From the NCBI RefSeq assembly GCF_017912535.1, contig NZ_JAERQK010000002.1, positions 310,001 to 374,000 of the forward strand: DNA of 64,000 nt, given 5' to 3'. The DNA is from Motiliproteus sediminis (GTDB lineage Bacteria > Pseudomonadota > Gammaproteobacteria > Pseudomonadales > Balneatricaceae). The notes under the pieces are model-generated. The model was not told the origin of the DNA, ran no database searches, and worked only from the letters and a program-made list of their open reading frames with translations. A program made the translations under genes and the position numbers. Of this stretch, positions 32,301 through 40,757 are shown in pieces. Within the stretch, counting starts at the first letter, position 1. Every line of letters starts with the position of its first letter.

Positions 32301-33192
32301 GGTTGGCCATCGTGCCACCGCTACCATCCGGCATGGTTGCGCCGACATATTTCATATTGGATCGCAAAATACCGCCATTGCGCGTGCGGGAGCCGTCCAG
32401 TGAAAAACTGGTAACACCAAAGCGCATGTGATCCGCATTTTGCTGGATCCGCCCCACCGGTTTAATGGCAGAACCGATGGTGACACAGTTGGCTTCCAGC
32501 CCGGCAGTTGAGTCACAGACCTTGACCGCAAGGTCAAAAGTCCCACGGTCAGAGTCTCCGCGCCCTCGCCCAAACTGAACACCGAAGTCCGTGTTGTAAA
32601 TAAAAATCTCGCTATCGGTAAATGGCGTTACCGTTGAAGGCGCAACATTGTCCGAACTGCTCAAATACTTATGCGGGAACCAACCGTCGTTGTTAGTTTT
32701 ACGCATCCGCCGCACCACCGTTTCGCTAGTGGTATCGACGATACGGTTACCACCGGTCATGGTCAGCGCGAACATATCCATGGCGGTCATGGTGGCCCAG
32801 TTCATGAAGTTACCGCTAAACTGGCCAGTGCAAGTGCGGTTAGTGGCAGCCGCGGCAGGCACGAAGCGATTGGGCGTGGTCGCTGTATCGTAGGTGTAAC
32901 ACTTGTCGGGATCAAAGTAGCCAAGGTAGGTTTTGGCACCCGAGTAGCAGATGCCGACATCACCAGAGTCACGAGACACGCGCCCACCGCAAACGGTATT
33001 ACCGCTTTCATCAACTTCGAGCTGATCGTTATAGGCTGCGCCCCCCATCGGCGTCTCCACCGACATATTGATCAACACGTTCGGATCCGGCGTGCTCGAC
33101 AGGTGCAACGGTACCTGTGCGGTTGCCGCCCAGGTAATGGGGGACAGGAACAAGACAGCTACCTTGGCTCCATGGGTCAGTATCCGTCTCAT
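29392..33192 (-). CDS. pilY1: type IV pilus tip adhesin / assembly protein PilY1
   Basis: A 1266-residue exported protein with a Sec signal ending near ITWAATA. The variable N-terminal half (~30-650) carries the tip or adhesin region. The C-terminal half (~700-1220) is the PilY1 beta-propeller, recognisable by VYVGANDGMLHGFNA and FDVDGDGSKEWRTVLVG. Asp-rich candidate calcium loops occur near residues 554-580, 834, 950 and 1167. A Gly/Asn-rich linker precedes the last 25 residues. PilY1 with minor pilins primes pilus assembly and takes part in surface sensing. No pilY2 follows; pilE is next. Confidence 0.95.
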   Translation of the reverse strand: MRRILTHGAKVAVLFLSPITWAATAQVPLHLSSTPDPNVLINMSVETPMGGAAYNDQLEVDESGNTVCGGRVSRDSGDVGICYSGAKTYLGYFDPDKCYTYDTATTPNRFVPAAAATNRTCTGQFSGNFMNWATMTAMDMFALTMTGGNRIVDTTSETVVRRMRKTNNDGWFPHKYLSSSDNVAPSTVTPFTDSEIFIYNTDFGVQFGRGRGDSDRGTFDLAVKVCDSTAGLEANCVTIGSAIKPVGRIQQNADHMRFGVTSFSLDGSRTRNGGILRSNMKYVGATMPDGSGGTMANPLAEINANGLFLNNPNASDATASGVSNSGVINYLNKFSDSGYKSLDPASELYYESIRYFKNLGRTPEYANSLSSAQLGGFPAVTTWEDPIQYSCQKNFILGINDANPWLDKRLPGTYFTETIANQAPFNSRANILDDVDPPADADPDINVRQLTNQVGELEGLNGTSQCIGCTATTCDGLATNKTITALGEVMGTCPSPNKQNSYYIAGLAYYANTQDIRADLSGKQTITSFFIDTQEFQANPLVGRMNMLWLAGKYGGFIDSNNNGEPDLTTEWDSDGDGEPDNYVLASRPDKLVRQLNANFADIEERSSSASAVTTSSTRLNTSSTIYQARFNSGDWTGQLLAFAITSSGAVGSQQWDAAAQMPAHGARNVLSWNGTSGFVFDGTTANLATINSIMASASASSVTPGLVNYLRGDDTNEQSNGGLLRDRISRLGDIVNSDPIFVSNENYGYTRLPGTEGTSYASFRSLASYSSRSKMVYVGANDGMLHGFNAASGVELMAYVPKAVYPNLASLADPNYSHKFYVDGSPQVGDAYFDVDGDGSKEWRTVLVGTTGAGGSGVFALDITAPDSFGAGNVLWDIDASDANFADLGDTIGSASIARMPDGHFYAVFSNGFNSGTGNAVIYLARLGVPGAPTVFKLDTHTSANGMTAPLVVDSDGDRIVDAIYAGDLQGNLWKAEWLPTPDPNDAADAHSWQFSFGTELSPQPLFSAADGASVAQPITAKPQTRNHPAGGTMVYFGTGKYFENNDNIVGVSPQVQTFYGVRDQGSQVSGKGQLLQQSILGEGAIGSFNVRATTNLDISTEKGWYMDLIVSGAASSLGERVVDQPQLIGDRVLFTTILPSTDPCAFGGSSWLMNLDALSGARIDRPTFDVDNDGVYSASDELTIDINGTPTQVPVTGLQQSGLGLISSPALMRTGAGEITGFMGGSGNSGGNGNQGGGNGVPNIGKTTMFINEDSGRQSWQQLQ

Positions 33193-33219
33193 AACAACCT
33201 CGCTTGCCCTTCGGGGCGT

Positions 33220-33726
33220 TTAACGCTTCACAATAGATTGCAATATCACTTCCGCGGAGCTGTTTCCGCCCACGGCTCGTGCGGTTATCCGGTAGAATCG
33301 CTCGTCGTCGATTGCAGTTCCCGCTTCCGTATCGGCGCCGGGGGCTTCCGCCTTCAACTGTTCGATAATGTACAATGGCATCTCTGCTGTCTGCAGGCTG
33401 GCGACATCGGCTCCCGTGTATTGCCGCGCCGATGCGCTGGACCAAGATGCTGCGGGGAAGTCATGCAAAACGTCCCCCATGGCCTGATAATGCCCGCCGG
33501 TACCGTCGAAGTCTGGCAGCGAACTCACCGTCAGAATGTAGGTTTCGCCCTGCCGTAATGCCGACTCCGCCAGCTGAAACGCCAGATTGCGGTTACGCAG
33601 GTTGCCTGCCATTTTTTCTTCAAGAGTGCTGTCTTCGATAGAAGCCAGCCCAAGCAGCGTAATAATCACCAGTACGATCATGCAGGTGATCAGGGTAATG
33701 CCCTGTTGAGTTGAACGGTGCTGCAT
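33220..33726 (-). CDS. pilX: type IV minor pilin PilX
   Basis: A 168-residue PilX_N-family protein. The leader ends QQG|ITLITCMIVLVIITLLGLAS; as in other PilX proteins, the mature position 5 is not Glu. The following EDSTLEEKMAGNLRNRNLA block and the helix FQLAESALRQGE are the family signature. It belongs to the priming complex with PilV, PilW and FimU. Start at 33726 (MQHRSTQ) gives a short leader. It is followed by pilY1 after 27 bases and preceded by pilW after 21. Confidence 0.9.
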   Translation of the reverse strand: MQHRSTQQGITLITCMIVLVIITLLGLASIEDSTLEEKMAGNLRNRNLAFQLAESALRQGETYILTVSSLPDFDGTGGHYQAMGDVLHDFPAASWSSASARQYTGADVASLQTAEMPLYIIEQLKAEAPGADTEAGTAIDDERFYRITARAVGGNSSAEVILQSIVKR

Positions 33727-33747
33727 AGGTCGATTCCACACGGCGTA

Positions 33748-34773
33748 TCAATCCAGTCGATTTCTAAGGGCGACGTTGGCGGTAAACACTTTCCTCAACC
33801 GTCGGTCGGCGGGGGTATAGGTCTGGCCGTTAAACTCGAACGGGTCGGGCGTAGTCAGCAAATTATCCCGCAGGCTGCGCGCCACGATGCTCACTTCCAC
33901 CGCAACCACCTCATCCATATCTCCCGTCACCAACGGTGGTGGGGGATTATAGTAGTCCGCCACTCCGTCGCCATCGCCGTCGAAGCCCAGCAAAATTTGC
34001 ATATTTTCAATCCCTTCTACCAGCTCTACTCCACCGCTGGTAGGGTCGTATTCGCTGCCGCGAACCAGAACCGGCTCAGCACTGGGAGAGGAGCTCTGGC
34101 GAATCCAGAACTGGCGCGAGTCAGCCTTGTAAACAAACGCCGATGGCGGCGAATAGGGTGGCGAGGGTATCGCCGCAGACGCGTTGCCCGGATTCGCGCC
34201 CGGAACCGAGCCGGTATTATGGGTCACGGTATTGCTGTTTGGATTGGCCGTCGTGACCTGAAACACCGTGCCGCGGGTACAATCAGTTACCAGTAACATA
34301 TCGCCCGTATCGATCAGGGCCGCTTGGGGGTTGCCGACCTTCTGAAAATGGATCGAAGCACCGGTATCAGTTGGCTGAGTCAACGGGTATCCGCCGCCAA
34401 TAACGCCGCGCATCAATACGCGATCCGGCCGAGGCCCCAAGCCCGCCCCGAGGGTATAGGAACTCCCCTGATCGATCACGTCGAAGCCGGCGCCGGCAGA
34501 GCCTGCCGAGCCGCTGACAATGCTGTCAACCGTGGCATTATCCGTCAAACAGCCCCAATGGTCCGCTTGGCGAATAGCGCGAGTCAGGTAGTTCATGGCA
34601 AAGCGGCCATTTTCCTGCACCCGCGAGAACTCCTGCTGAAATTCGTAGGTGCGTTTAGCGCCGACAAAGGTCTGCAGCACCGCCGCAGTGAGCAGCAGGC
34701 CCAAGGTCATGGCCACCATCAGCTCGACCATCGACAGTCCTTGCTGGCCTCTAACCGGCGCGCTGGTGCTCAT
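33748..34773 (-). CDS. pilW: type IV minor pilin PilW
   Basis: A 341-residue PilW-family pseudopilin, much larger than the other minor pilins as usual. The leader MSTSAPVRGQQG is followed by LSMVELMVAMTLGLLLTAAVLQ with Glu5. The DADHWGCL-like segment (IRQADHWGCL) and LRRVFTANVALRNR end are typical of the family. The ATG at 34773 overlaps the pilV stop in an ATGA, proving the start; the longest frame (34983) lies largely within pilV. Confidence 0.93.
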   Translation of the reverse strand: MSTSAPVRGQQGLSMVELMVAMTLGLLLTAAVLQTFVGAKRTYEFQQEFSRVQENGRFAMNYLTRAIRQADHWGCLTDNATVDSIVSGSAGSAGAGFDVIDQGSSYTLGAGLGPRPDRVLMRGVIGGGYPLTQPTDTGASIHFQKVGNPQAALIDTGDMLLVTDCTRGTVFQVTTANPNSNTVTHNTGSVPGANPGNASAAIPSPPYSPPSAFVYKADSRQFWIRQSSSPSAEPVLVRGSEYDPTSGGVELVEGIENMQILLGFDGDGDGVADYYNPPPPLVTGDMDEVVAVEVSIVARSLRDNLLTTPDPFEFNGQTYTPADRRLRKVFTANVALRNRLD

Positions 34774-35210
34774 AGCTCTACCTTGATCGAAAAGGTCTGG
34801 TCCGGCGAGCCGTTGCGGTTGCTGTCCCAAAGCACATTGACAGACAACAACGATCCGCTCGCGGAGATGGATCCGGTACCCGCCGGTAATTTCTCCGCAA
34901 TCGCGGCTTGCCAGTTGAGCACATCCTCCTCCGCTACCTGCAACGAAGAACAACTGGTTGCCGCCCCTGTATACGAAACACACCCATGGGAGGCAGGGGT
35001 TACCGTACTGTAGTCGGTACTCGGATTGGCACGCATCCGATCGGCAAGCTCGTAGGAAAGCAGTGTCGCCTGACTCCGGAAGTAGGCCTCCTGATTGCTC
35101 TGCATCGCCAGAGATTCAAGCCCCACCAAACCAAGGATACCGACCGAAAGCACAAGCACAGCTACCAAAATTTCTACCAGCGTAAAGCCTGTCTGATGTT
35201 TTTTGATCAC
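34770..35210 (-). CDS. pilV: type IV minor pilin PilV
   Basis: A 146-residue pseudopilin with leader MIKKHQTG, then FTLVEILVAVLVLSVGILGLVGLE and the typical QSNQEAYFRSQATLLSYELADRMRAN extension of the helix. It is coupled on both sides: its first bases overlap the fimU stop, and its stop overlaps the pilW start. It takes part in the minor-pilin initiation complex in the inner membrane. Confidence 0.93.
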   Translation of the reverse strand: MIKKHQTGFTLVEILVAVLVLSVGILGLVGLESLAMQSNQEAYFRSQATLLSYELADRMRANPSTDYSTVTPASHGCVSYTGAATSCSSLQVAEEDVLNWQAAIAEKLPAGTGSISASGSLLSVNVLWDSNRNGSPDQTFSIKVEL

Positions 35211-35749
35211 GACGAGCTCTCCATTCGCACCCGCCCGCCTTCCGAGATAATCAAACTTTTCCAGATTGAAGGATAACCGGGATCAGTGAACTTGAACTCG
35301 CAGGAACCTTCATTGGCCGAACTTGATCGATCCCCTAGCGAGCCATACACCAAGCGCGAACTGCACTCATACTTGATTAAAAGCCTTGGCTCCTGCTTTT
35401 CTGCACGCTGCAGCAATTCACCACCGCTTTCAATGCGCCATCCACCAGCCCACTCAACCCCCCCTGTGACTTTCGCATCACTGCCTGTGCATCCACTGTT
35501 AGCATAAGCACAAATGGAAACAGTCTGCCCGCGCTCAATCGCCTCACTGCGCGCAAAAGCCAAACCGGTTGCCAAGCGCAAGCGCTCTTGCTCCAATCGG
35601 CTCTCGACCATTACACCGTCATAGTTAGGCGTGGCGACAAAAATCAGTACAGCGACGATAGCTAAAACAACAAGCAGCTCGACCAAGGTAAAGCCGGTCT
35701 GGCAGCCGGAACGACCGGAGGAGTGGCGATAAGAAGCCTGAAAACCCAT
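35207..35749 (-). CDS. fimU: type IV minor pilin FimU (GspH/FimT family)
   Basis: A 180-residue pseudopilin, first gene of the pilin operon. The prepilin leader ends CQTG|FTLVELLVVLAIVAVLIFVATPNY, with Glu5, followed by the family RLEQERLRLATGLAFARSEAIERG helix and a GspH globular domain with cysteines. Head position and coupling to pilV (4-base overlap) point to FimU. A promoter in the 198-base gap upstream must drive the operon, but I cannot pick out convincing boxes. The start at 35749 keeps an 18-residue leader. Confidence 0.85.
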   Translation of the reverse strand: MGFQASYRHSSGRSGCQTGFTLVELLVVLAIVAVLIFVATPNYDGVMVESRLEQERLRLATGLAFARSEAIERGQTVSICAYANSGCTGSDAKVTGGVEWAGGWRIESGGELLQRAEKQEPRLLIKYECSSRLVYGSLGDRSSSANEGSCEFKFTDPGYPSIWKSLIISEGGRVRMESSS

Positions 35750-35817
35750 CTCAAATCCCTGAAAAAGTGGCTTTGTAGCTAACAGATTAAGCTACTTCAC
35801 CACGGCTTAGCCAGCAT

Positions 35818-35849
35818 AATCAGCCGGCAAATGGGTTTACCGGCTGATT
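35818..35849. repeat. hairpin upstream of fimU
   Basis: AATCAGCCGG (35818-35827) and CCGGCTGATT (35840-35849) form a perfect 10-bp stem with a 12-base loop. No T tract follows on either strand, so it is more likely a regulatory dyad or a read-through barrier between fkpB and fimU than a standard terminator. Confidence 0.6.
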
Positions 35850-35947
35850 GATGCCTGTGTTACGGGAAGGATAGATTAGCGGCAGTGAAAAGCGAACCTG
35901 AGTAGCCCAAAGTTTGACTTATCTCAAGAGGAGGGCGCGTTTTTTGT

Positions 35948-36385
35948 TCAAACAGCCGTTACAGACAAAACTTCAACATCAAAGTAGAGGGTGCGGCCAG
36001 CAAGCGGGTGGTTAAAGTCTACCTCGACCTGGGTAGCGCCCACATTCCTGATCACGCCAGGCAGATTACCCTGTGACGGGTCGGCAAAAGAGACCACCAC
36101 TCCCGGCTCCAGCTCTTGCTCCAGCGACTCAAAGGCGCTGCGCGGCAGGCTCTGCACGTTACCGGGGTTGGGCATTCCGAAGCCCTGCTCCGGCAAGATA
36201 CGCAAGCGCTGCTGATCACCGGCGCGATATCCGAACAGCGCGCGTTCAAATCCGGGCAGAAGATTGCCGTCGCCCACGGTAAAGGTCGCCGGACTGCGCT
36301 CACGGGTTGAATCCACCACACTGCCATCTTCCAGTTCGATAGTGAAATGCAGGGTAACTTCGGTCCCTTGGCCGATAGCGGTCAT
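35948..36385 (-). CDS. fkpB: FKBP-type peptidyl-prolyl isomerase (SlpA-like)
   Basis: A 145-residue cytoplasmic PPIase-chaperone of the SlyD/SlpA type. The N-terminal FKBP half has VTLHFTIELEDGSVVDST and NLLPGFERALFG, with an inserted IF chaperone domain in the middle and a closing NHPLAGRTLYFDVEVL strand. The His-rich tail of SlyD is absent, which favours SlpA/FkpB. Start at 36385 (MTAIGQGTEVTLHF) follows a GGAG-like site and sits 13 bases after lspA. Its usual downstream neighbour ispH is missing here. Confidence 0.92.
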   Translation of the reverse strand: MTAIGQGTEVTLHFTIELEDGSVVDSTRERSPATFTVGDGNLLPGFERALFGYRAGDQQRLRILPEQGFGMPNPGNVQSLPRSAFESLEQELEPGVVVSFADPSQGNLPGVIRNVGATQVEVDFNHPLAGRTLYFDVEVLSVTAV

Positions 36386-36398
36386 TGAAACTGCTCCG

Positions 36399-36911
36399 TT
36401 AAGAGGTTGCGGGTTTACTGCGAAAACTGTCCCAGACCAGCATAACTGCACCCACCGTGATGGCGGAATCGGCAATATTGAAGGCGGGATAGTAGTACTG
36501 CTGCCAATGCAGCGAAATAAAGTCGACCACATAACCAAACAGCACGCGGTCGATCAGGTTGCCCAGCGCTCCTCCAAGGATCAGCGCCAGCGAAACCGCC
36601 AGCCAGCGCTGAGACAGCGGCGTGCGCTTCAGCCACAATACCAGATAGATGCTAACCCCCAGCGCAACAATGGCAAAAAACCAGCGCTGCCAGCCCCCGG
36701 CTGAGGCCAGAAAGCTGAACGCCGCGCCGGTATTGTGCAGCAAGGTCAGATCAAACACCGGCAGCAGCGCAACCGGCTCGCCGTAGCTGAGATAAGCCGT
36801 TGCCAACCACTTGGTGAGGTGATCCAGCAGGATTACCCCCAGACTCAACCACAGCCAGCGCAGGGCGCCATAGGAAGGTGATGACACCAGCGAACCGTTA
36901 AGCGTAGGCAC
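36399..36911 (-). CDS. lspA: lipoprotein signal peptidase (signal peptidase II)
   Basis: An inner-membrane aspartyl protease that removes signal peptides from diacylglyceryl-prolipoproteins. About 170 residues with four membrane helices. The catalytic aspartates lie in the motifs [21 protein letters not shown] and [11 protein letters not shown]; the early DHLTKW and NTGAAFSF motifs are also conserved. The likely start is a GTG at 36911, overlapping the ileS end by 14 bases; another GTG at 36887 is possible. BamD and the DUF4136 protein in this window are among its expected substrates. Confidence 0.93.
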   Translation of the reverse strand: MPTLNGSLVSSPSYGALRWLWLSLGVILLDHLTKWLATAYLSYGEPVALLPVFDLTLLHNTGAAFSFLASAGGWQRWFFAIVALGVSIYLVLWLKRTPLSQRWLAVSLALILGGALGNLIDRVLFGYVVDFISLHWQQYYYPAFNIADSAITVGAVMLVWDSFRSKPATS

Positions 36912-39717
36912 GCTCTTCACCGGTGCCCTCGACGTTATCGACGCAACGGCCGCACAACTCCGGATGATCGGCATGCTGGCCGACATCATCGCGCAGGTGC
37001 CAGCAGCGGGTGCATTTGCCATGTTCGCTGACGCGGATCAACACTTTCAGGCCATCCAGGTCCGTGGCAACAGCAGCTGAAGGCGCGGCATCAAGGGTTT
37101 CTACGCGCGCCGCCGAGGTGATCAGGACAAATCGCAGCTCGTCGCCCAGACGCTCAAGCAGTGCCTGCAGGTCGGGCTCACAGAAGAGTACCAGTTCGGT
37201 GGCCAGCGCCGACTTCACTTCACCCTTATTGCGCATATTCTCAAGCTGCTTGTTTACGGCATCTTTCACCGCCATCACCTGCTGCCAGAAGGCACGCCCC
37301 ATGCTTTCAGCTTCATCAAGCTCAAACAGGCCGGTGTACCAGGTTTCCAGATGGACCGACGCGCTGCGTTCTCCCGGCAAGTTCTGCCAGATCTCCTCGG
37401 CAGTAAAGCTCAGAATCGGCGACACCCAGCGGCACAGCGCCTCGACGATATGGTAGAGGGCCGTCTGGCAGGAGCGTCGTGCCAGGCTGTTCGCCTGGGT
37501 GGTGTACTGGCGATCCTTGATGATATCGAGATAGAAGCCGCCCAGATCCAGCGAACAGAAATGGTGGACCTTCTGGTACACGCTGAGGAACTGGTAGCCG
37601 TCATAGGCCTTTTGGATCTCGCTCTGCAGCTGCGCCGCGCGATCCACCGCCCAGCGATCCAGTGCCAGCATATCGGCGGCCGGCACCTGATCGGCTGCCG
37701 GATCAAAACCGTTGAGATTGGCCAGGAGGAAGCGTGCGGTGTTGCGGATGCGACGATAGGCGTCAGCGGTGCGCTTGAGGATCTCGTCCGACACTGCCAT
37801 CTCGCCGCTGAAATCGGTAGCCGCGACCCACAGGCGCAGAATGTCCGCGCCGTATTTGTTCATCACATCCTGCGGCGCGACCACATTCCCCAACGACTTG
37901 GACATCTTGCGACCATCCTGGTCAACGGTAAAGCCGTGGGTCAGCACCTGTTTGTAGGGGGCCACCCCCTTGATCGCGATACCGGTCTTGAGGGATGACT
38001 GGAACCAGCCGCGATGCTGGTCGGAGCCTTCCAGATAAAGATCGGCCGGGAACTGCAGATTATCGCGCTGGTCCAGCACTGAGTAGTGGGTAACACCGGA
38101 GTCGAACCACACATCCAGCGTGTCGTTCACCTTGATGTAGGCCTCGGCCTCATCTCCAAGCAACTCGTTCGGCTCAAGATCAAACCAGGCGTCGATCCCC
38201 TCTTTTTCAACCCGCTGCGCCACCTGTTCGATCAGCTCGGCAGTACGCGGATGGATCTCCTGGGTCTCTTTATGGATGAACAGGGTGATCGGCACGCCCC
38301 AGGTACGCTGGCGAGAAACACACCAGTCGGGGCTCTGCTCGACCATTGATTCAATGCGATTCTGCCCCCAGCTCGGGAACCATTGCACCCCTTTGATCGC
38401 TTCCATGGCATCGCCTTTCAGGTCTTTGGCGTCCATGCTGACGAACCACTGCGGCGTGGCACGATAGATCAGCGGTGTTTTGGTGCGCCAGCAGTGCGGG
38501 TAGCTGTGCTGAAACTTGTGCTCTTTGACCAGCCGCCCCTTGTCTCGCAACAGCGCAACCACTTCGTCGTCGACCTTGTAAACGTGCCGCCCGGCAAAGT
38601 CACCGGCCGCTTCGATAAAGATACCGTGGCCATCGACCAGATTGAGGGTTTCAATGGCGTATTTCTTGCCCACCTCAAAGTCTTCAACCCCATGATCGGG
38701 GGCTGTATGGACCGCGCCGGTACCGGCATCCAGTGTGACATGATCACCCAGAATGATCGGCACCTGCTTGTTATAGAACGGGTGCTGCAGCTGCTGAGCT
38801 TCCAACGCGGCACCTTTACAGCGTCCCACCACCCGGTAACCGTCCAGCTCGTAACGCGCCATGGCGTCTTCAAGCAACCCCTCGGCCAGCAGAATACGCT
38901 CGGCACCCGCGCCCAGGTCCACCTGAACCAGCACATAGTCGAGTTCAGCGTTGAGCGATACCGCCTGATTCGAAGGTAGCGTCCAGGGCGTAGTGGTCCA
39001 GATCACCACACTCGCCGGGCCGTTGCCGGTCAGTTGGTCGAAACACCCCAGAAATGCCGCCTCGTCCACCGGCGCGAAGCGTACGTCGATAGCGGTAGAG
39101 GTTTTGTCCTGATACTCCACCTCCGCTTCAGCAAGGGCCGAAGCACCGACCACGCTCCAGTAGACCGGCTTGTAGCCTTTTACCAGGTGGCCATTGGCAA
39201 CGATTTTTCCGAGCGCCCGAATGATATTGGCCTCGGTATCGAAGTTCATGGTCAGATAGGGGTTATCCCAATCACCGAACACGCCAAGACGAATGAAATC
39301 CTTCTTCTGCCCGTCCACCTGTTCGCGGGCGTAGTCACGGCATTTCTGGCGAAACTCTTTGAAGCTCAGCTTGGTTCCGGCCTTGCCGTGCTTGGTTTCA
39401 ACCTTGTGCTCGATCGGCAGACCGTGGCAGTCCCATCCCGGCACGTAGGGCGCGTCGAAGCCACTGACATTCTTGGATTTGACGATAATGTCCTTGAGGA
39501 TCTTGTTAACCGCGTGACCGATATGAATGCTGCCGTTGGCGTAGGGGGGGCCATCGTGCAGAATAAATTTGTCGCGCCCCTGGCTAACCTTGCGGATCTC
39601 TCCATACAGATCCATATGCTGCCACTCTTTGAGCATCAGCGGTTCGCGTTGCGCCAGATTGCCCCGCATGGGGAACTCGGTTTCCGGCAGATTCAAAGTG
39701 TGCTTATAGTCGGTCAT
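36898..39717 (-). CDS. ileS: isoleucyl-tRNA synthetase
   Basis: A class I synthetase charging tRNA-Ile. The 939 residues show the HIGH motif in [13 protein letters not shown], the editing (CP1) domain with the [14 protein letters not shown] pattern, KMSKSLGN, and a C-terminal zinc ribbon CTRCWHL...CGRCV. This is the bacterial mupirocin-sensitive type (short form with zinc finger). It overlaps lspA at its 3' end and lies 24 bases after ribF, within the ribF-ileS-lspA-fkpB operon common to gammaproteobacteria. Confidence 0.98.
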   Translation of the reverse strand: MTDYKHTLNLPETEFPMRGNLAQREPLMLKEWQHMDLYGEIRKVSQGRDKFILHDGPPYANGSIHIGHAVNKILKDIIVKSKNVSGFDAPYVPGWDCHGLPIEHKVETKHGKAGTKLSFKEFRQKCRDYAREQVDGQKKDFIRLGVFGDWDNPYLTMNFDTEANIIRALGKIVANGHLVKGYKPVYWSVVGASALAEAEVEYQDKTSTAIDVRFAPVDEAAFLGCFDQLTGNGPASVVIWTTTPWTLPSNQAVSLNAELDYVLVQVDLGAGAERILLAEGLLEDAMARYELDGYRVVGRCKGAALEAQQLQHPFYNKQVPIILGDHVTLDAGTGAVHTAPDHGVEDFEVGKKYAIETLNLVDGHGIFIEAAGDFAGRHVYKVDDEVVALLRDKGRLVKEHKFQHSYPHCWRTKTPLIYRATPQWFVSMDAKDLKGDAMEAIKGVQWFPSWGQNRIESMVEQSPDWCVSRQRTWGVPITLFIHKETQEIHPRTAELIEQVAQRVEKEGIDAWFDLEPNELLGDEAEAYIKVNDTLDVWFDSGVTHYSVLDQRDNLQFPADLYLEGSDQHRGWFQSSLKTGIAIKGVAPYKQVLTHGFTVDQDGRKMSKSLGNVVAPQDVMNKYGADILRLWVAATDFSGEMAVSDEILKRTADAYRRIRNTARFLLANLNGFDPAADQVPAADMLALDRWAVDRAAQLQSEIQKAYDGYQFLSVYQKVHHFCSLDLGGFYLDIIKDRQYTTQANSLARRSCQTALYHIVEALCRWVSPILSFTAEEIWQNLPGERSASVHLETWYTGLFELDEAESMGRAFWQQVMAVKDAVNKQLENMRNKGEVKSALATELVLFCEPDLQALLERLGDELRFVLITSAARVETLDAAPSAAVATDLDGLKVLIRVSEHGKCTRCWHLRDDVGQHADHPELCGRCVDNVEGTGEERAYA

Positions 39718-39741
39718 TGCGCGTCTTCACTTGTCGCTAGG

Positions 39742-40686
39742 TTAGGCCGAAGCTTCGGCGACTCGGTCAATCCAGGCCCGCGCCGCGGCGATGTCGGACT
39801 GAATCTGTTGTCGGAGCGCCTCGATACTGTCGAACTTCTGTTCGTTACGTAGAAAGGCCTTGAACTCCACTCTTACCCGCTCGCCATACAGGGAACGGTT
39901 GAAATTAAACAGGTGCACCTCCAATAGCGGCGTGGTGCCGCTAACGGTAGGACGCACTCCCACGTTAGCCACCCCGCAATGGCGTAAACCATCCGCGGTG
40001 GTCAACTCGGCTACGTAAACGCCATCAAAAGGCAGGCGCTTGCGCTGCAGTGAAATATTGGCGGTCGGCACGCCGATCTGACGCCCCAGCTTGCGCCCGT
40101 GGATCACCTTGCCACTAAGGCTGAACGGCCGCCCCAGCAGGCGCTCTGCCTGCACAAAATCATGTTCACCGAGGACCTGACGAATCCGCGTACTGCTGAC
40201 CCGGTCGCCGGTGATGGCGTAGGTGCGGGTATTAACCACGGTAAATCCATGAGTCTGGCCGTAGCTTTGCAGCAGGTCGAAATTGCCGCAACGGTCACAG
40301 CCAAATCTAAAGTCGTCGCCGACCACGAAGTACTTAACCTCCAGCCCGTTCAGCAGCAACTGGTCAATGAACGACTCCGCGGTCAGCGCCCTTAGCCGTT
40401 GATTGAAATGCAGGCAAAACACCCGATCAATGCCATGATCCCGCAGCAGGGTAAATTTATCTCGAAACCGGGTCAGACGCGGCGGTGCCTTTTCACGTTC
40501 AAAGAACTCCCGCGGCTGTGGCTCAAACACGATGGCCACCGATGGCAGGCCCAGGGCCCGGGCTTTCTCGCGAACCTGCTCCAACACCCGATGATGACCA
40601 AGGTGTACGCCGTCAAAATTGCCGATGGTCGCCACGCAGCCTCGATGCTGGTCACGCAGATTGTGAAGCCCCCTGATTAACTCCAT
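39742..40686 (-). CDS. ribF: bifunctional riboflavin kinase / FMN adenylyltransferase
   Basis: RibF phosphorylates riboflavin to FMN and adenylates it to FAD. The N-terminal nucleotidyltransferase domain (~1-185) has GNFDGVHLGHHRVL and FVVGDDFRFGC, with the SSTRIRQVL motif. The C-terminal flavokinase domain (~186-314) has GRPFSLSGKVIHGRKLGRQIGVPTAN and the catalytic Glu region LLEVHLFNF. The 314-residue length is normal. It precedes ileS; murJ lies 71 bases upstream on the same strand. Confidence 0.97.
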   Translation of the reverse strand: MELIRGLHNLRDQHRGCVATIGNFDGVHLGHHRVLEQVREKARALGLPSVAIVFEPQPREFFEREKAPPRLTRFRDKFTLLRDHGIDRVFCLHFNQRLRALTAESFIDQLLLNGLEVKYFVVGDDFRFGCDRCGNFDLLQSYGQTHGFTVVNTRTYAITGDRVSSTRIRQVLGEHDFVQAERLLGRPFSLSGKVIHGRKLGRQIGVPTANISLQRKRLPFDGVYVAELTTADGLRHCGVANVGVRPTVSGTTPLLEVHLFNFNRSLYGERVRVEFKAFLRNEQKFDSIEALRQQIQSDIAAARAWIDRVAEASA

Positions 40687-40757
40687 TGGGTCCTTTTCGT
40701 CGCCTGTCGATCAAACGCGGCATTATAACGCAGCGCCCGCCGCGCGAATACCATCCT

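Noticed and set aside
34774-34983. Extended N-terminus of pilW
   Set aside because: It overlaps pilV in another frame. The ATGA junction and the short prepilin leader fix the start at 34773.
35818-35849. Hairpin upstream of fimU as an intrinsic terminator
   Set aside because: No T tract follows on either strand, so it is kept only as a dyad.
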